DNA from: Paenibacillus sp. FSL R5-0345
GTDB lineage: Bacteria > Bacillota > Bacilli > Paenibacillales > Paenibacillaceae
Direction: 5' to 3'
Assembly: GCF_000758585.1 (NCBI RefSeq)
Contig: NZ_CP009281.1
Coordinates: 1,116,001-1,180,000 of the forward strand
DNA length: 64,000 bases
How positions within the stretch are numbered: the first letter of the stretch is position 1; each line of letters begins with the position of its first letter. A program made the translations under genes and the position numbers. The notes beneath the pieces are model-generated. The model ran no database searches. It was not told the DNA's origin and saw nothing but the letters and a program-made list of their open reading frames with translations. Positions 9,415 to 17,766 of this stretch are shown in pieces.

Positions 9415-9582
9415 ATGAGTAATCCGTTACGCAATTTGTTGATGCTGATTGTCTTCATCTTCGCGCTAGTACTCGTTATTATTGGGCAAAAAAATATTGG
9501 TGCACCCGGGCTCGGAATTATGCTACTGGGGCTGGCACTTCTAATAGGTCTTCTCTGGTTCTATAATCGGAAATTTAAATAA
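9415..9582 (+). CDS. Small two-helix membrane protein in the GH112 operon (55 aa)
   Basis: An uninterrupted 55-codon frame runs from ATG 9415 to TAA 9582, with AAGGTG six bases ahead of the start and only 9 bp after the permease stop. The protein has two hydrophobic segments (about residues 8-24 and 31-49) joined by a short GQKNIGAPG turn, and ends in basic NRKFK. This predicts a hairpin in the membrane with both ends inside. I recall small DUF-type proteins of this kind (DUF6903) in Firmicute carbohydrate operons, but I cannot confirm membership. It could be a permease accessory subunit. No function is shown. Confidence 0.7.
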   Translation: MSNPLRNLLMLIVFIFALVLVIIGQKNIGAPGLGIMLLGLALLIGLLWFYNRKFK

Positions 9583-9599
9583 AGGGAGAGTTATTTAAG

Positions 9600-11768
9600 A
9601 TGAACAAAGGACGGGTCACGATTCCAACAGATCTGGATGTTATTCCTGAAACCATAGAAGTCATGAAACGTTGGGGTGCGGATGCTGTACGTGATTGCGA
9701 TGGTACTGATTTCCCAGCAGAATTGCGGGATATCGATGCTAAGGTGTATTCCACTTACTATACCACTCGTAAAGAAAATGGCTGGGCAAAAGCAAATCCG
9801 GATGAAATCCAGCAGATGTATCTTATGACGCCTTTTTATACTGCTGAAGGCACTAGTCTCACTATCCCTTTAATGAAGGGACTATATCCAGATATGCTGA
9901 AAGTGAATACTCGTGACGATATCAAGCGCTGGTGGGAAGTTATCGATCGTACCACAGGAGATGTGCTATCGACTGAGCAATGGAGCTATAACGAAGAAAC
10001 GGGCAGTGTTATTATTCAAGCAAGTCCCTTTCACGATTACACGGTTAGTTTTCTAGCCTATATTATGTGGGATCCCGTTCATATGTACAATGCGGTCACG
10101 AATGGTTGGGAAAATGTTGAGCCTCAGATCACCTTTGATGTTCGCCAACCGAAGTCGCGTGAGTTCACAATGCAACGACTACGTCAATTTATTGATGAAC
10201 ATCCATATGTCAATGTCATTCGATTTACGACTTTCTTCCACCAATTCACACTCGTCTTCGATGAGCTTGCACGTGAGAAATATGTGGATTGGTATGGTTA
10301 TTCAGCATCGGTTAGTCCTTATATTCTTGAACAATTTGAACAAGAGATAGGCTATCCGTTTAGAGCCGAATATATCATTGATCAGGGCTACTATAATAAT
10401 AACTATCGCATTCCGACCAAGGAGTTCCAAGACTTTCAGGCATTTCAGCGGCGTGAGGTCGCCGTGCTTGCTAAGGAATTAGTCGATATTACTCACGAAT
10501 ATGGAAAGACAGCCATGATGTTTCTTGGTGATCACTGGATTGGTACCGAGCCATTTATGGAAGAATTCTCATCGATTGGGGTAGATGCTGTCGTCGGTAG
10601 TGTAGGCAATGGTTCCACCCTTCGGCTGATCAGCGATATACCTGGTGTGAATTATACAGAGGGACGTTTCCTACCGTATTTCTTCCCTGATACATTCTAT
10701 GAGGGTGGAGATCCTGTACGTGAAGCCAAAGTAAACTGGGTCACAGCAAGACGAGCGATTCTTCGTAAGCCGATTGACCGAATTGGTTATGGTGGATATT
10801 TGAAGCTGGCACTGGATTTTCCGGATTTCATGAGCTACATCGAGAGTGTGTGTGATGAATTCCGTACTTTGTATGATAATGTACACGGAACAACACCGTA
10901 CAGTGTCAAAACCGTTGCAGTACTCAACTGCTGGGGTAAAATGCGTGCATGGGGTAATCATATGGTTCATCATGCCCTTTATCAAAAACAAAATTATAGC
11001 TATGCAGGGATCATAGAGACGTTATCTGGTGCACCCTTTGATGTCAAATTCATTAGCTTTGATGATATTAAGAATGACCCCTCTATCCTTAAAGGAATCG
11101 ATGTCATTTTGAATGTAGGGGATGGCGATACGGCCTACACAGGTGGGGATTGGTGGCTGGATACAGATATTGTAACAGCAGTGAAGCAATTTGTTCATGA
11201 GGGCGGAGGATTCATCGGAGTGGGCGAACCCGCAGCTCATCAAGCGAACGGAAGGTACTTCCAGCTTGCAAGCATCCTCGGTGTTGAGCAAGAAAAAGGA
11301 TTCACTCTCGGTTATGATAAATATAACTGGGAAGAGCAGGATCATTTTATTACTGAAGACTTCGGAGTAGATGATAAAGGAAAGAAGATTATCGATTTCG
11401 GTGAAGGAAAGAAGAATATATTTGCTCTCGAAGGCACCACTGTCCTTCGTCAGGTTGATAAAGAAGTTCAACTTGCAGTGAATGAATTCGGTAGTGGACG
11501 ATCTGTCTACATCAGTGGATTGCCTTATAGTTTTGAGAACAGTCGCTTACTTTACCGTGCAATCCTCTGGAGCACTCACAGCGACCACGAGCTAAATCGC
11601 TGGTTCAGTGAAAACTATAACGTTGAGGTTCATGCCTATGTTAAGAATGGTAAATACTGCGTCGTGAACAACACTTATGAGCCACAGGAAACTGTCGTTT
11701 ATCGTGGTGATGGCTCTAGCTTCTCACTCAAGCTGGAAGCGAATGAGATCAAGTGGTACGAAATCTAA
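9600..11768 (+). CDS. lnpA: GH112 1,3-beta-galactosyl-N-acetylhexosamine phosphorylase
   Basis: 722 residues, collinear from end to end with Bifidobacterium lacto-N-biose/galacto-N-biose phosphorylase as I remember it. The reaction is Gal-beta-1,3-GlcNAc (or GalNAc) plus phosphate giving galactose 1-phosphate and the free N-acetylhexosamine, in the cytoplasm without a signal peptide. The general acid Asp is in FLGDHWIG (residue 311). The DPVHMYN segment keeps the Val and Asn linked to N-acetyl recognition in the bifidobacterial enzyme. This argues against the galactosyl-rhamnose phosphorylase subgroup, though a tree is needed to be certain. GGGAGAG precedes the ATG. It is the last gene of the ABC operon. 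No nahK, galT or galE is seen nearby. Confidence 0.9.
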   Translation: MNKGRVTIPTDLDVIPETIEVMKRWGADAVRDCDGTDFPAELRDIDAKVYSTYYTTRKENGWAKANPDEIQQMYLMTPFYTAEGTSLTIPLMKGLYPDMLKVNTRDDIKRWWEVIDRTTGDVLSTEQWSYNEETGSVIIQASPFHDYTVSFLAYIMWDPVHMYNAVTNGWENVEPQITFDVRQPKSREFTMQRLRQFIDEHPYVNVIRFTTFFHQFTLVFDELAREKYVDWYGYSASVSPYILEQFEQEIGYPFRAEYIIDQGYYNNNYRIPTKEFQDFQAFQRREVAVLAKELVDITHEYGKTAMMFLGDHWIGTEPFMEEFSSIGVDAVVGSVGNGSTLRLISDIPGVNYTEGRFLPYFFPDTFYEGGDPVREAKVNWVTARRAILRKPIDRIGYGGYLKLALDFPDFMSYIESVCDEFRTLYDNVHGTTPYSVKTVAVLNCWGKMRAWGNHMVHHALYQKQNYSYAGIIETLSGAPFDVKFISFDDIKNDPSILKGIDVILNVGDGDTAYTGGDWWLDTDIVTAVKQFVHEGGGFIGVGEPAAHQANGRYFQLASILGVEQEKGFTLGYDKYNWEEQDHFITEDFGVDDKGKKIIDFGEGKKNIFALEGTTVLRQVDKEVQLAVNEFGSGRSVYISGLPYSFENSRLLYRAILWSTHSDHELNRWFSENYNVEVHAYVKNGKYCVVNNTYEPQETVVYRGDGSSFSLKLEANEIKWYEI

Positions 11769-11787
11769 ACATAATATCAGCACAAAG

Positions 11788-11837
11788 AAGCTGTACCAAA
11801 GTCATGAAAATGGCTATTTGGTACAGCTTTGTTTTTT
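11788..11837 (+). terminator. Intrinsic terminator of the GH112 operon
   Basis: The perfect 13-bp arms AAGCTGTACCAAA and TTTGGTACAGCTT enclose about 16 bases and are followed by TGTTTTTT. Confidence 0.92.
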
Positions 11838-12013
11838 AATTAGGATTAACGTGTTCGCTTAGGTGAACGCTTCCGCTTTTATCTCTTTGTATGCGAAACG
11901 GGTACGCCTCTTGCTACTTTATACTTTTAAACTCGTTTCTTATATGTTATAACTAATGCTACATTCTGAAGATCATTTGCGTAGCTTTGATTACTTGAGG
12001 GGAGATTTAGTTT

Positions 12014-13213
12014 TTGCAATCACCACAGACACAAGACAACAAGAATTCGTTATATATTATTTTACTTATTACGGGGATTGTTCTGGTAGCCTTTAATTTA
12101 CGGCCCGCTATTACATCGGTTGGTCCACTAGTGGGAATTATACAAGAGGATGTAGGGCTTGCACATTGGAGTGCAGGTTTATTAATGAGTATACCTTTGA
12201 TATCCTTTGCTGTTATGTCGTCTCTCGTTCCCAAAATCGCTACTCGTTTATCCAACGAGAAGACACTATTGTTAGGTTTAGTTGTTCTTTTGGTTGGTAT
12301 TTGTATCCGTTCTATTTCAATGACGCTCTTTATTTTCTTTGGAACGTTATTGGTGGGGGTAGGAATAGCCATTGGAAATGTTCTTTTGCCGGTAGTTGTG
12401 AAGGAGAAATTCCCTCAAAGGTTCGGTCTAATGACAAGTGTTTATTCCACTTCAATGGGATTATTTGCATCGTTAGCATCAGGTATTAGTATTCCTCTAG
12501 CTCATGATCTGAAGCTTGGGTGGGACGGAGCTTTAATTGTATGGGGAATTCCGACAATCATAGCGATCTTGGTATGGATCGTTCTGCTTCGATTAAATCC
12601 AGCCAAAGGTAAGGCAATAAAAAGCGTAAGTGTCAGTGCTAAGCAAATCTGGCGTTCACCACTCGCTTGGAAAATAGCTCTATTCATGGGGTTTCAGTCT
12701 TCATTATTTTATATAACAATGTCTTGGTTACCTGAAATCTTATATAACTATGGCATAAGTAGAGGTACAGCAGGCTGGTTGCTATCCTTCACACAAATTG
12801 TAGGCGTACCTGCTAGCTTTCTTGTTCCTATTCTGGCTGGACGACTACGCTCTCAAGTGTGGATTGCATTTGCATTAGGCATGTGCTCCATTGTTGGTTA
12901 TGGTGGACTATGGATGGGCTCATCTTACCCAATAATGATCCTAAGTATTATCTTAATTGGTATCGCTTTGGGAGGGAATTTTCCACTGGCGTTAAGTTAT
13001 ATCGGAATTCGTGCTCGAAATGGAAATCAAGCTGCAGAGTTATCTGGGATGGCTCAATCAACGGGATACATGCTTGCAGCCATAGGACCTATATTGATCG
13101 GATATTTATACGATATGACCCAAGTGTGGACGATTCCACTGATCACACTGTTCGTTATTTCTGGACTCGTGATGACGTTTGGAATGTTGTCTGGCCGAGA
13201 TAAGTATGTCTAA
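12014..13213 (+). CDS. MFS transporter, CynX/NimT family
   Basis: 399 residues and twelve hydrophobic helices. The first helix carries the signature VAFNLRPAITSVGPL, which typifies the CynX/NimT (YeaN, YycB) group, whose members are linked to cyanate or 2-nitroimidazole transport in E. coli. The start is TTG at 12014, after GAGGGGAGA near 11997-12005; no ATG lies close. It is a single gene between terminators. CynX was named from the cyanate operon, but there is no cyanase here, so the substrate stays open. Confidence 0.85.
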   Translation: MQSPQTQDNKNSLYIILLITGIVLVAFNLRPAITSVGPLVGIIQEDVGLAHWSAGLLMSIPLISFAVMSSLVPKIATRLSNEKTLLLGLVVLLVGICIRSISMTLFIFFGTLLVGVGIAIGNVLLPVVVKEKFPQRFGLMTSVYSTSMGLFASLASGISIPLAHDLKLGWDGALIVWGIPTIIAILVWIVLLRLNPAKGKAIKSVSVSAKQIWRSPLAWKIALFMGFQSSLFYITMSWLPEILYNYGISRGTAGWLLSFTQIVGVPASFLVPILAGRLRSQVWIAFALGMCSIVGYGGLWMGSSYPIMILSIILIGIALGGNFPLALSYIGIRARNGNQAAELSGMAQSTGYMLAAIGPILIGYLYDMTQVWTIPLITLFVISGLVMTFGMLSGRDKYV

Positions 13214-13217
13214 GAAA

Positions 13218-13279
13218 ACTCCCCATATAGTAGACAGGTGAAATAATGAACCCTGCTGCTGTATGGGGAGCTTTTTTTT
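13218..13279 (+). terminator. Intrinsic terminator of the CynX-type gene
   Basis: AACTCCCCATA pairs with TATGGGGAG around an internal loop and runs into a stretch of eight T. Confidence 0.85.
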
Positions 13280-13280
13280 A

Positions 13281-13380
13281 AAATATAAGCAAGTATAAGT
13301 TTTACACCCTACTTTATGTCTTATATTTCTCGCATAAACGCTTATCGTCCTAATAAGGACGCCGAAGGCGTTTATGCTTA
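13281..13380 (+). repeat. Dispersed nested-hairpin repeat, copy 1 (about 100 bp)
   Basis: The second copy lies at 46382-46480 in the same orientation; by eye about 80% of bases match, and the run CTTATATTTCTCGCATAAAC is identical. The outer arms GCATAAACGC and GCGTTTATGC are a perfect inverted repeat, and inside them CGTCCT-AATA-AGGACG forms a second stem. Both copies lie directly downstream of a minus-strand stop codon; here the element overlaps the PucR stop. It could serve as the PucR transcript's 3' hairpin. Confidence 0.85.
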
Positions 13381-15072
13381 AATCGTTTTGTTTAAAATGC
13401 TATATATCTTTAATGCTAATTGAATCCGCAGTAGTTCTTCTGAATGCTTTAAGTCCAGATTTAGGATTTCTTTAATCTTCTCGATTCGATAGATAAGTGT
13501 GTTTCTGTGCAAAAACATAGCCTTTGAAGTTTCGGTGACATTCAGATTGTTAATAAAGTAATTTTCTAAAGTTAACATATAACTTGTACCATGTAATTGA
13601 TCATGATCAAACACCTTACCTAGACACTTTCGGAAAAATTCTTCTAAGGCTACGACTTTGATATTGGCTTCCAACAGGTGGTAAACCGAATAATCCTCGA
13701 AATGTGAGACCTTGTTTTGAAGGTTTTTTTGTTGCATTAATTTAATCATTTCGTTCGCCTCAGAAAAGCTTTTATGCAGCGAGCTGATTGTACTATATTG
13801 CTGACCAATGCCTATTAAGAGTGTTTCCTTCGTTTTTTGAATAAGTACCTCGAGTAGTTCATTCGCATATAACTTGGCATCACTAATCGAAACAGGAGGT
13901 CTTTCTTCATTTTGTCCTACTAGAATGATGACTCTGTTATTTCTATAAAAGCACTTAATTTCTCCAATCGCTTGATGCGAATAGTTATAAATGATATCCA
14001 CACACTTTTTGGCAGTGGACTCCATTTTGTACTTTCCAATAATCATATCTTCAAACTTGTCTGCTTCATTCATTTCAATATTTATCACCATACTGTAATA
14101 CATATAGCTCGGATTTAATCCATGAAGATAGCATAAGGTTTGCAGCGCTTCCTGCGAAGAGATTTTCCCCGAAAGTAAATCATCAATGGAGTCCTGCTTA
14201 ATTCTTATTTCAAGTTCGCTAATTTCCTTTGCTTTGATCAGCTCGAGTGCCATGATGGTGGAGGCTTGCTGCAAAATAATGTAATCAAATTCGGATAACT
14301 CTTGTACCGTCTGCCAAATCACAATATAGCCATAAATATAGTTAGAAGCAGCGACAGGAATGACCCGACATTTTATTTCCGCACCTTCTGAACGATAGGT
14401 CCTCTTAATAGACTTTTTCATTTCATTTAGATTGGTGGGAATGGTATCGATGAACGCTTTATTAAAAACAGGCTGTCGATTTGAAAAATCAAGATAATAC
14501 TCGAGTGGGCTGTTGTTCTTCGCATGCTCTGTGTGATGCAGTAATCGCCAATCCTTGTCTACGATGATAATAGGATTACTAATCGTTTCAGATAACATGG
14601 AGGTTATCTTTTCAATACCGCCGCCTTCAAGGGTGATTTTGAAGAACAAGTTATGTATATCTAAAGTTTTTCTATTGAGCAGATCATATCTTCCGGAAAC
14701 CTTCTCATTAATGATCGAGATCATGTTAGAGAGTGTATATTCAAAAGGCAGTTCCAGAAGGGGTAAGCCGTACTTATTGGCTTCATCAATCATGTTCTGT
14801 GGAAGCTTGTCAAAGTACCGTTTCATTTTCACAACCAATCCTGAACAGTTGAGCTCTGCAAGCTCCTTAATTATTCGGTTTTGTAATTCTGCATTATTTT
14901 TAAAGATATAGCCTGTCGATAAGAGTAGTTCGTTAGGTGAAAGCCAGTCAAAGGCATCAGGATTCTCTATAATGTTAACGATGGATATGGATTTATCAAT
15001 TCCTGTTTCTCCAGCCACAATTTTGATTCCCTCTATAGCCTTGATCTTCATTAAGTCTTTAACGGTTAGCAA
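13378..15072 (-). CDS. PucR-family transcriptional regulator of the purine/ureide locus
   Basis: 564 residues with the PucR layout: an N-terminal purine-catabolism-regulator domain (about 1-125), a central GGDEF-like/CdaR-type region, and a C-terminal helix-turn-helix (about 500-555) containing NVTETSKAMFLHRNTLIYRIEKI. In Bacillus subtilis PucR activates purine and allantoin degradation genes. This gene is divergent from the DUF2877-FdrA-DUF1116 operon across 262 bp, so it is the likely inducer-responsive activator of that operon. The start is TTG at 15072, with GAGGAG about 11 bases upstream; an ATG seven codons in is a possible alternative. Confidence 0.88.
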   Translation of the reverse strand: MLTVKDLMKIKAIEGIKIVAGETGIDKSISIVNIIENPDAFDWLSPNELLLSTGYIFKNNAELQNRIIKELAELNCSGLVVKMKRYFDKLPQNMIDEANKYGLPLLELPFEYTLSNMISIINEKVSGRYDLLNRKTLDIHNLFFKITLEGGGIEKITSMLSETISNPIIIVDKDWRLLHHTEHAKNNSPLEYYLDFSNRQPVFNKAFIDTIPTNLNEMKKSIKRTYRSEGAEIKCRVIPVAASNYIYGYIVIWQTVQELSEFDYIILQQASTIMALELIKAKEISELEIRIKQDSIDDLLSGKISSQEALQTLCYLHGLNPSYMYYSMVINIEMNEADKFEDMIIGKYKMESTAKKCVDIIYNYSHQAIGEIKCFYRNNRVIILVGQNEERPPVSISDAKLYANELLEVLIQKTKETLLIGIGQQYSTISSLHKSFSEANEMIKLMQQKNLQNKVSHFEDYSVYHLLEANIKVVALEEFFRKCLGKVFDHDQLHGTSYMLTLENYFINNLNVTETSKAMFLHRNTLIYRIEKIKEILNLDLKHSEELLRIQLALKIYSILNKTI

Positions 15073-15280
15073 TTTTTGGCACGCTCCTCAGACACACTTT
15101 TAACACATTCCCTTGTATAACATGCACAAATAGGATGCACTCTTTTTGGTTCGCTTAAACGATGACGATCCCTACCAGTATATTATATATTAAGTGCGTA
15201 AGGTAGTTACGCTCTAAGTTACCTTTGTACGATGTAACCAAATGATATTATCCAATCCATTTATCAATCTTTAGACGTGT

Positions 15281-15303
15281 AAAGGAGGTCAATCACCTTT
15301 TTT
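15281..15303 (+). promoter_or_regulatory. Leader hairpin that sequesters a free-standing Shine-Dalgarno
   Basis: A complete Shine-Dalgarno, AAAGGAGGT (15281-15289), has no start codon at the usual distance. It can pair over nine positions (two G-U) with ACCTTTTTT (15295-15303) around the five-base loop CAATC. It lies in the leader of the DUF2877 gene, 32-54 bases before the chosen start. It may be a weak attenuator or a ribosome standby site. Confidence 0.4.
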
Positions 15304-15334
15304 AAAATAAGGAATTAAAACAGAGGTGACGCTA

Positions 15335-16201
15335 GTGAGATTTGCAAAATCCGGTGATGACGATTTTATTCAGCAAATCAATCATCATAAGTTTCATGGT
15401 TTTGTTCATAGCACGTTTAATCGTACACTCAATATTCAATGTTTGGATAGTGGTGATTTGTATACTATTGCGTGTAAGGGAATCGATAATGCGCCTAATA
15501 CACTTATTATTGACTTAGAAGACTTTGAAGAAGCAGATATTAAGGTGAATGACCTTGTAAGTTCGGATCATTCGGTTCTGTCGATTACTAATAAGATGTC
15601 TATAACAATAGAAGGTATTAAGAATTGGACTTGTATATTGCCCGAGTACCCTTCAGTAGCGGATGTCTTAGAAATGAATTTATCCACCATGAAGCAATAT
15701 ATCAAACTTCACGGAAATAACAGCAAAATTGAAAGGGCTTTCAAAAGTGGCAATCCTTTTGACGATGAAATGTCTAGAATGCTTCATGAACGGACGCAGT
15801 TACTTGTATCGGAATTGCAAAATAAGCGAATGGCTACTGCAATCATACATGCAGCTTCGCTCATAGGCCTTGGACCAGGCTTAACGCCAGCCGGTGATGA
15901 TTTCTTGGTGGGATTGTTTACCGTCTTTAACATCGAGAATCATCAATACTTTTCACACCATTCGTTTTGTGAAGAAGTCGTCTTACATGCGAAAGCTTTA
16001 ACCAATGATATCAGCTATATGGCATTAGCAAAAGCAGCCGCAGGCCAGGTAAGAGAGTCCATTATTGATTTAATGGAGGCTTTATTTAGAGGTAGTGAAG
16101 AAGAATTAATCTCATCTTTACGAAGGGTATTGGCTATAGGCTCCACGTCGGGTACAGATATAGCCCTAGGAATTATTGCAGGGCTGGAAATGAACATGTA
16201 A
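15335..16201 (+). CDS. allH: DUF2877 protein, AllH-like subunit of a carbamoyltransferase system
   Basis: About 288 residues with the DUF2877 signature GLGPGLTPAGDDFLVGLF. The E. coli homologue (YlbF, renamed AllH) belongs with AllF and AllG to the oxamate carbamoyltransferase of anaerobic allantoin breakdown. The frame opens at GTG 15326, but GAGGTG (15323-15328) is a ribosome site six bases before GTG 15335, so the latter start is preferred. The stop is followed after 15 bases by fdrA. The order allH-allF-allG is conserved here. Function is assigned by family and gene order only; the carbamoyl acceptor in this organism is unknown. Confidence 0.85.
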   Translation: MRFAKSGDDDFIQQINHHKFHGFVHSTFNRTLNIQCLDSGDLYTIACKGIDNAPNTLIIDLEDFEEADIKVNDLVSSDHSVLSITNKMSITIEGIKNWTCILPEYPSVADVLEMNLSTMKQYIKLHGNNSKIERAFKSGNPFDDEMSRMLHERTQLLVSELQNKRMATAIIHAASLIGLGPGLTPAGDDFLVGLFTVFNIENHQYFSHHSFCEEVVLHAKALTNDISYMALAKAAAGQVRESIIDLMEALFRGSEEELISSLRRVLAIGSTSGTDIALGIIAGLEMNM

Positions 16202-16216
16202 ATGGGAGGTACAAAT

Positions 16217-17764
16217 ATGACTGTACAAGTTTTAGTAAAACCAAACACTTATATCGATTCCGTATCTTTGATGTCACTCTCAACAAAAGCGAATCAGATC
16301 GAAATCGTAGAACAAGCCATTATTGCAATGGGTACTGAAATGAATAAAGAGGTCATTAGAAATGTGGGCTTGATGACCCCTGAAGTAGAAAGTGCCAAAA
16401 CAAGTGACTTAGTGATTATTGTGAAGGCTGCCTCTGAAGAGCTATGTGAGCGTGCTTTCGAAAGTATCAATGTATTATTAACGAAAAAGAAAGATTCCTC
16501 TAAAGGAAAGAGTGAAGTTAAATACTCAACAATTACCTCAGCTGTAAACGGTACTCCTGATGCTAACTTAGCGATTATTGCGGTAAATGGGAGTTACGCT
16601 CCTAGAGAAGCAAGAAAAGCGCTTGAAAATAATCTTCACGTCATGTTGTTTAGCGACAATGTAAGTATTGAAGATGAAATTGAATTAAAAACTTTAGCCC
16701 AAGAAAAAGGCTTGCTAATGATGGGGCCAGACTGTGGTACTGCAATTATTGGTAATGTCGCTTTGTGTTTTGCAAATGCCGTGAGAAAAGGCAATATTGG
16801 GATCGTCGGCGCATCAGGAACAGGTAGCCAAGAGGTAACGGTTCGTATTCATGAATTTGGCGGTGGAATCACACAGTTGATCGGTACGGGCGGTAGAGAT
16901 CTAAGTGAAGAGGTTGGCGGCATTATGATGCTGGCTGGAATTAAAGCTTTAGAAGAGGATGATGCAACGAAGGTTATTGTTCTCGTATCTAAACCACCAG
17001 CACCAAGTGTAGAAGAGAAAGTACTAGCACAAATTAAACAATGTAAGAAACCAGTTGTGGTTTGGTTTGTGGGTGGAAATGAAGAAAAGGTCACCCAAGC
17101 TGGCGGTCATTTTGCAAAAATGTCAAAAGAAGCGGCACTTAAAGCGGTGCTTTTAGCTGGAGCAGACGAATCGAAGCTTAACAAACGTGCGTTAAATCTT
17201 CCGCTTATTGAAGAAGTACGTGCAAAGTTAAAGCCTGAGCAAAAGTATATCCGTGGACTATTTAGTGGCGGTACGCTTTGTGATGAAGCGATGCACATTG
17301 CTATGGAGAAATTCGACAATGTCTACAGTAACATTCAGAGAGATCCTGAATATCGCTTAAAAGATGTTAGAGTAAGCCAAGATCATACCTTTATAGACTT
17401 CGGAGATGACCAATTTACACAAGGTAAACCACATCCAATGATAGATCCATCCACTCGGATTGAAAGATTTATTCAAGAAGCGAAAGATCCTTCTGTCGGT
17501 GTTATTGTGATGGACTTTGTTCTAGGCTTCGGAGCACACGAAGATCCTGTAGGCGCAATGCTTCCAGCAATTATCGAAGCGAAGCAAGCCGCGGAAGATG
17601 AAGGAAGACATCTAGAGATTATTGGATACATTCTTGGAACCGAGCTAGATAGTCAAAATATTGAAGGTCAAATTAATAAATTGTTAGCTTCTGGTGCTAC
17701 ACATGCTAGCAGCAGTCAGAACGCAGGTCTACTAGCAAGAGAATTCGTTGTGAAAGGAGAATAG
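16217..17764 (+). CDS. fdrA: FdrA family protein (acyl-CoA synthetase-like, AllF)
   Basis: 515 residues related to the succinyl-CoA synthetase alpha fold. The nucleotide-binding segment GIVGASGTGSQEVTVRIHEFG lies near residues 195-215, and GTGGRDLSEEVGG follows. In E. coli FdrA is AllF, a component with AllG and AllH of the enzyme that moves a carbamoyl group from oxalurate to phosphate, giving oxamate and carbamoyl phosphate. The ATG at 16202 sits ahead of GGGAGG (16204-16209); the ATG at 16217 has correct spacing and starts MTVQVLVKP. The stop is 2 bp before the next ATG. Confidence 0.9.
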   Translation: MTVQVLVKPNTYIDSVSLMSLSTKANQIEIVEQAIIAMGTEMNKEVIRNVGLMTPEVESAKTSDLVIIVKAASEELCERAFESINVLLTKKKDSSKGKSEVKYSTITSAVNGTPDANLAIIAVNGSYAPREARKALENNLHVMLFSDNVSIEDEIELKTLAQEKGLLMMGPDCGTAIIGNVALCFANAVRKGNIGIVGASGTGSQEVTVRIHEFGGGITQLIGTGGRDLSEEVGGIMMLAGIKALEEDDATKVIVLVSKPPAPSVEEKVLAQIKQCKKPVVVWFVGGNEEKVTQAGGHFAKMSKEAALKAVLLAGADESKLNKRALNLPLIEEVRAKLKPEQKYIRGLFSGGTLCDEAMHIAMEKFDNVYSNIQRDPEYRLKDVRVSQDHTFIDFGDDQFTQGKPHPMIDPSTRIERFIQEAKDPSVGVIVMDFVLGFGAHEDPVGAMLPAIIEAKQAAEDEGRHLEIIGYILGTELDSQNIEGQINKLLASGATHASSSQNAGLLAREFVVKGE

Positions 17765-17766
17765 TC

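Noticed and set aside
11022..11471. 149-codon minus-strand frame inside the GH112 gene
   Set aside because: It is antisense to a well-conserved enzyme, with no ribosome site or known domain.
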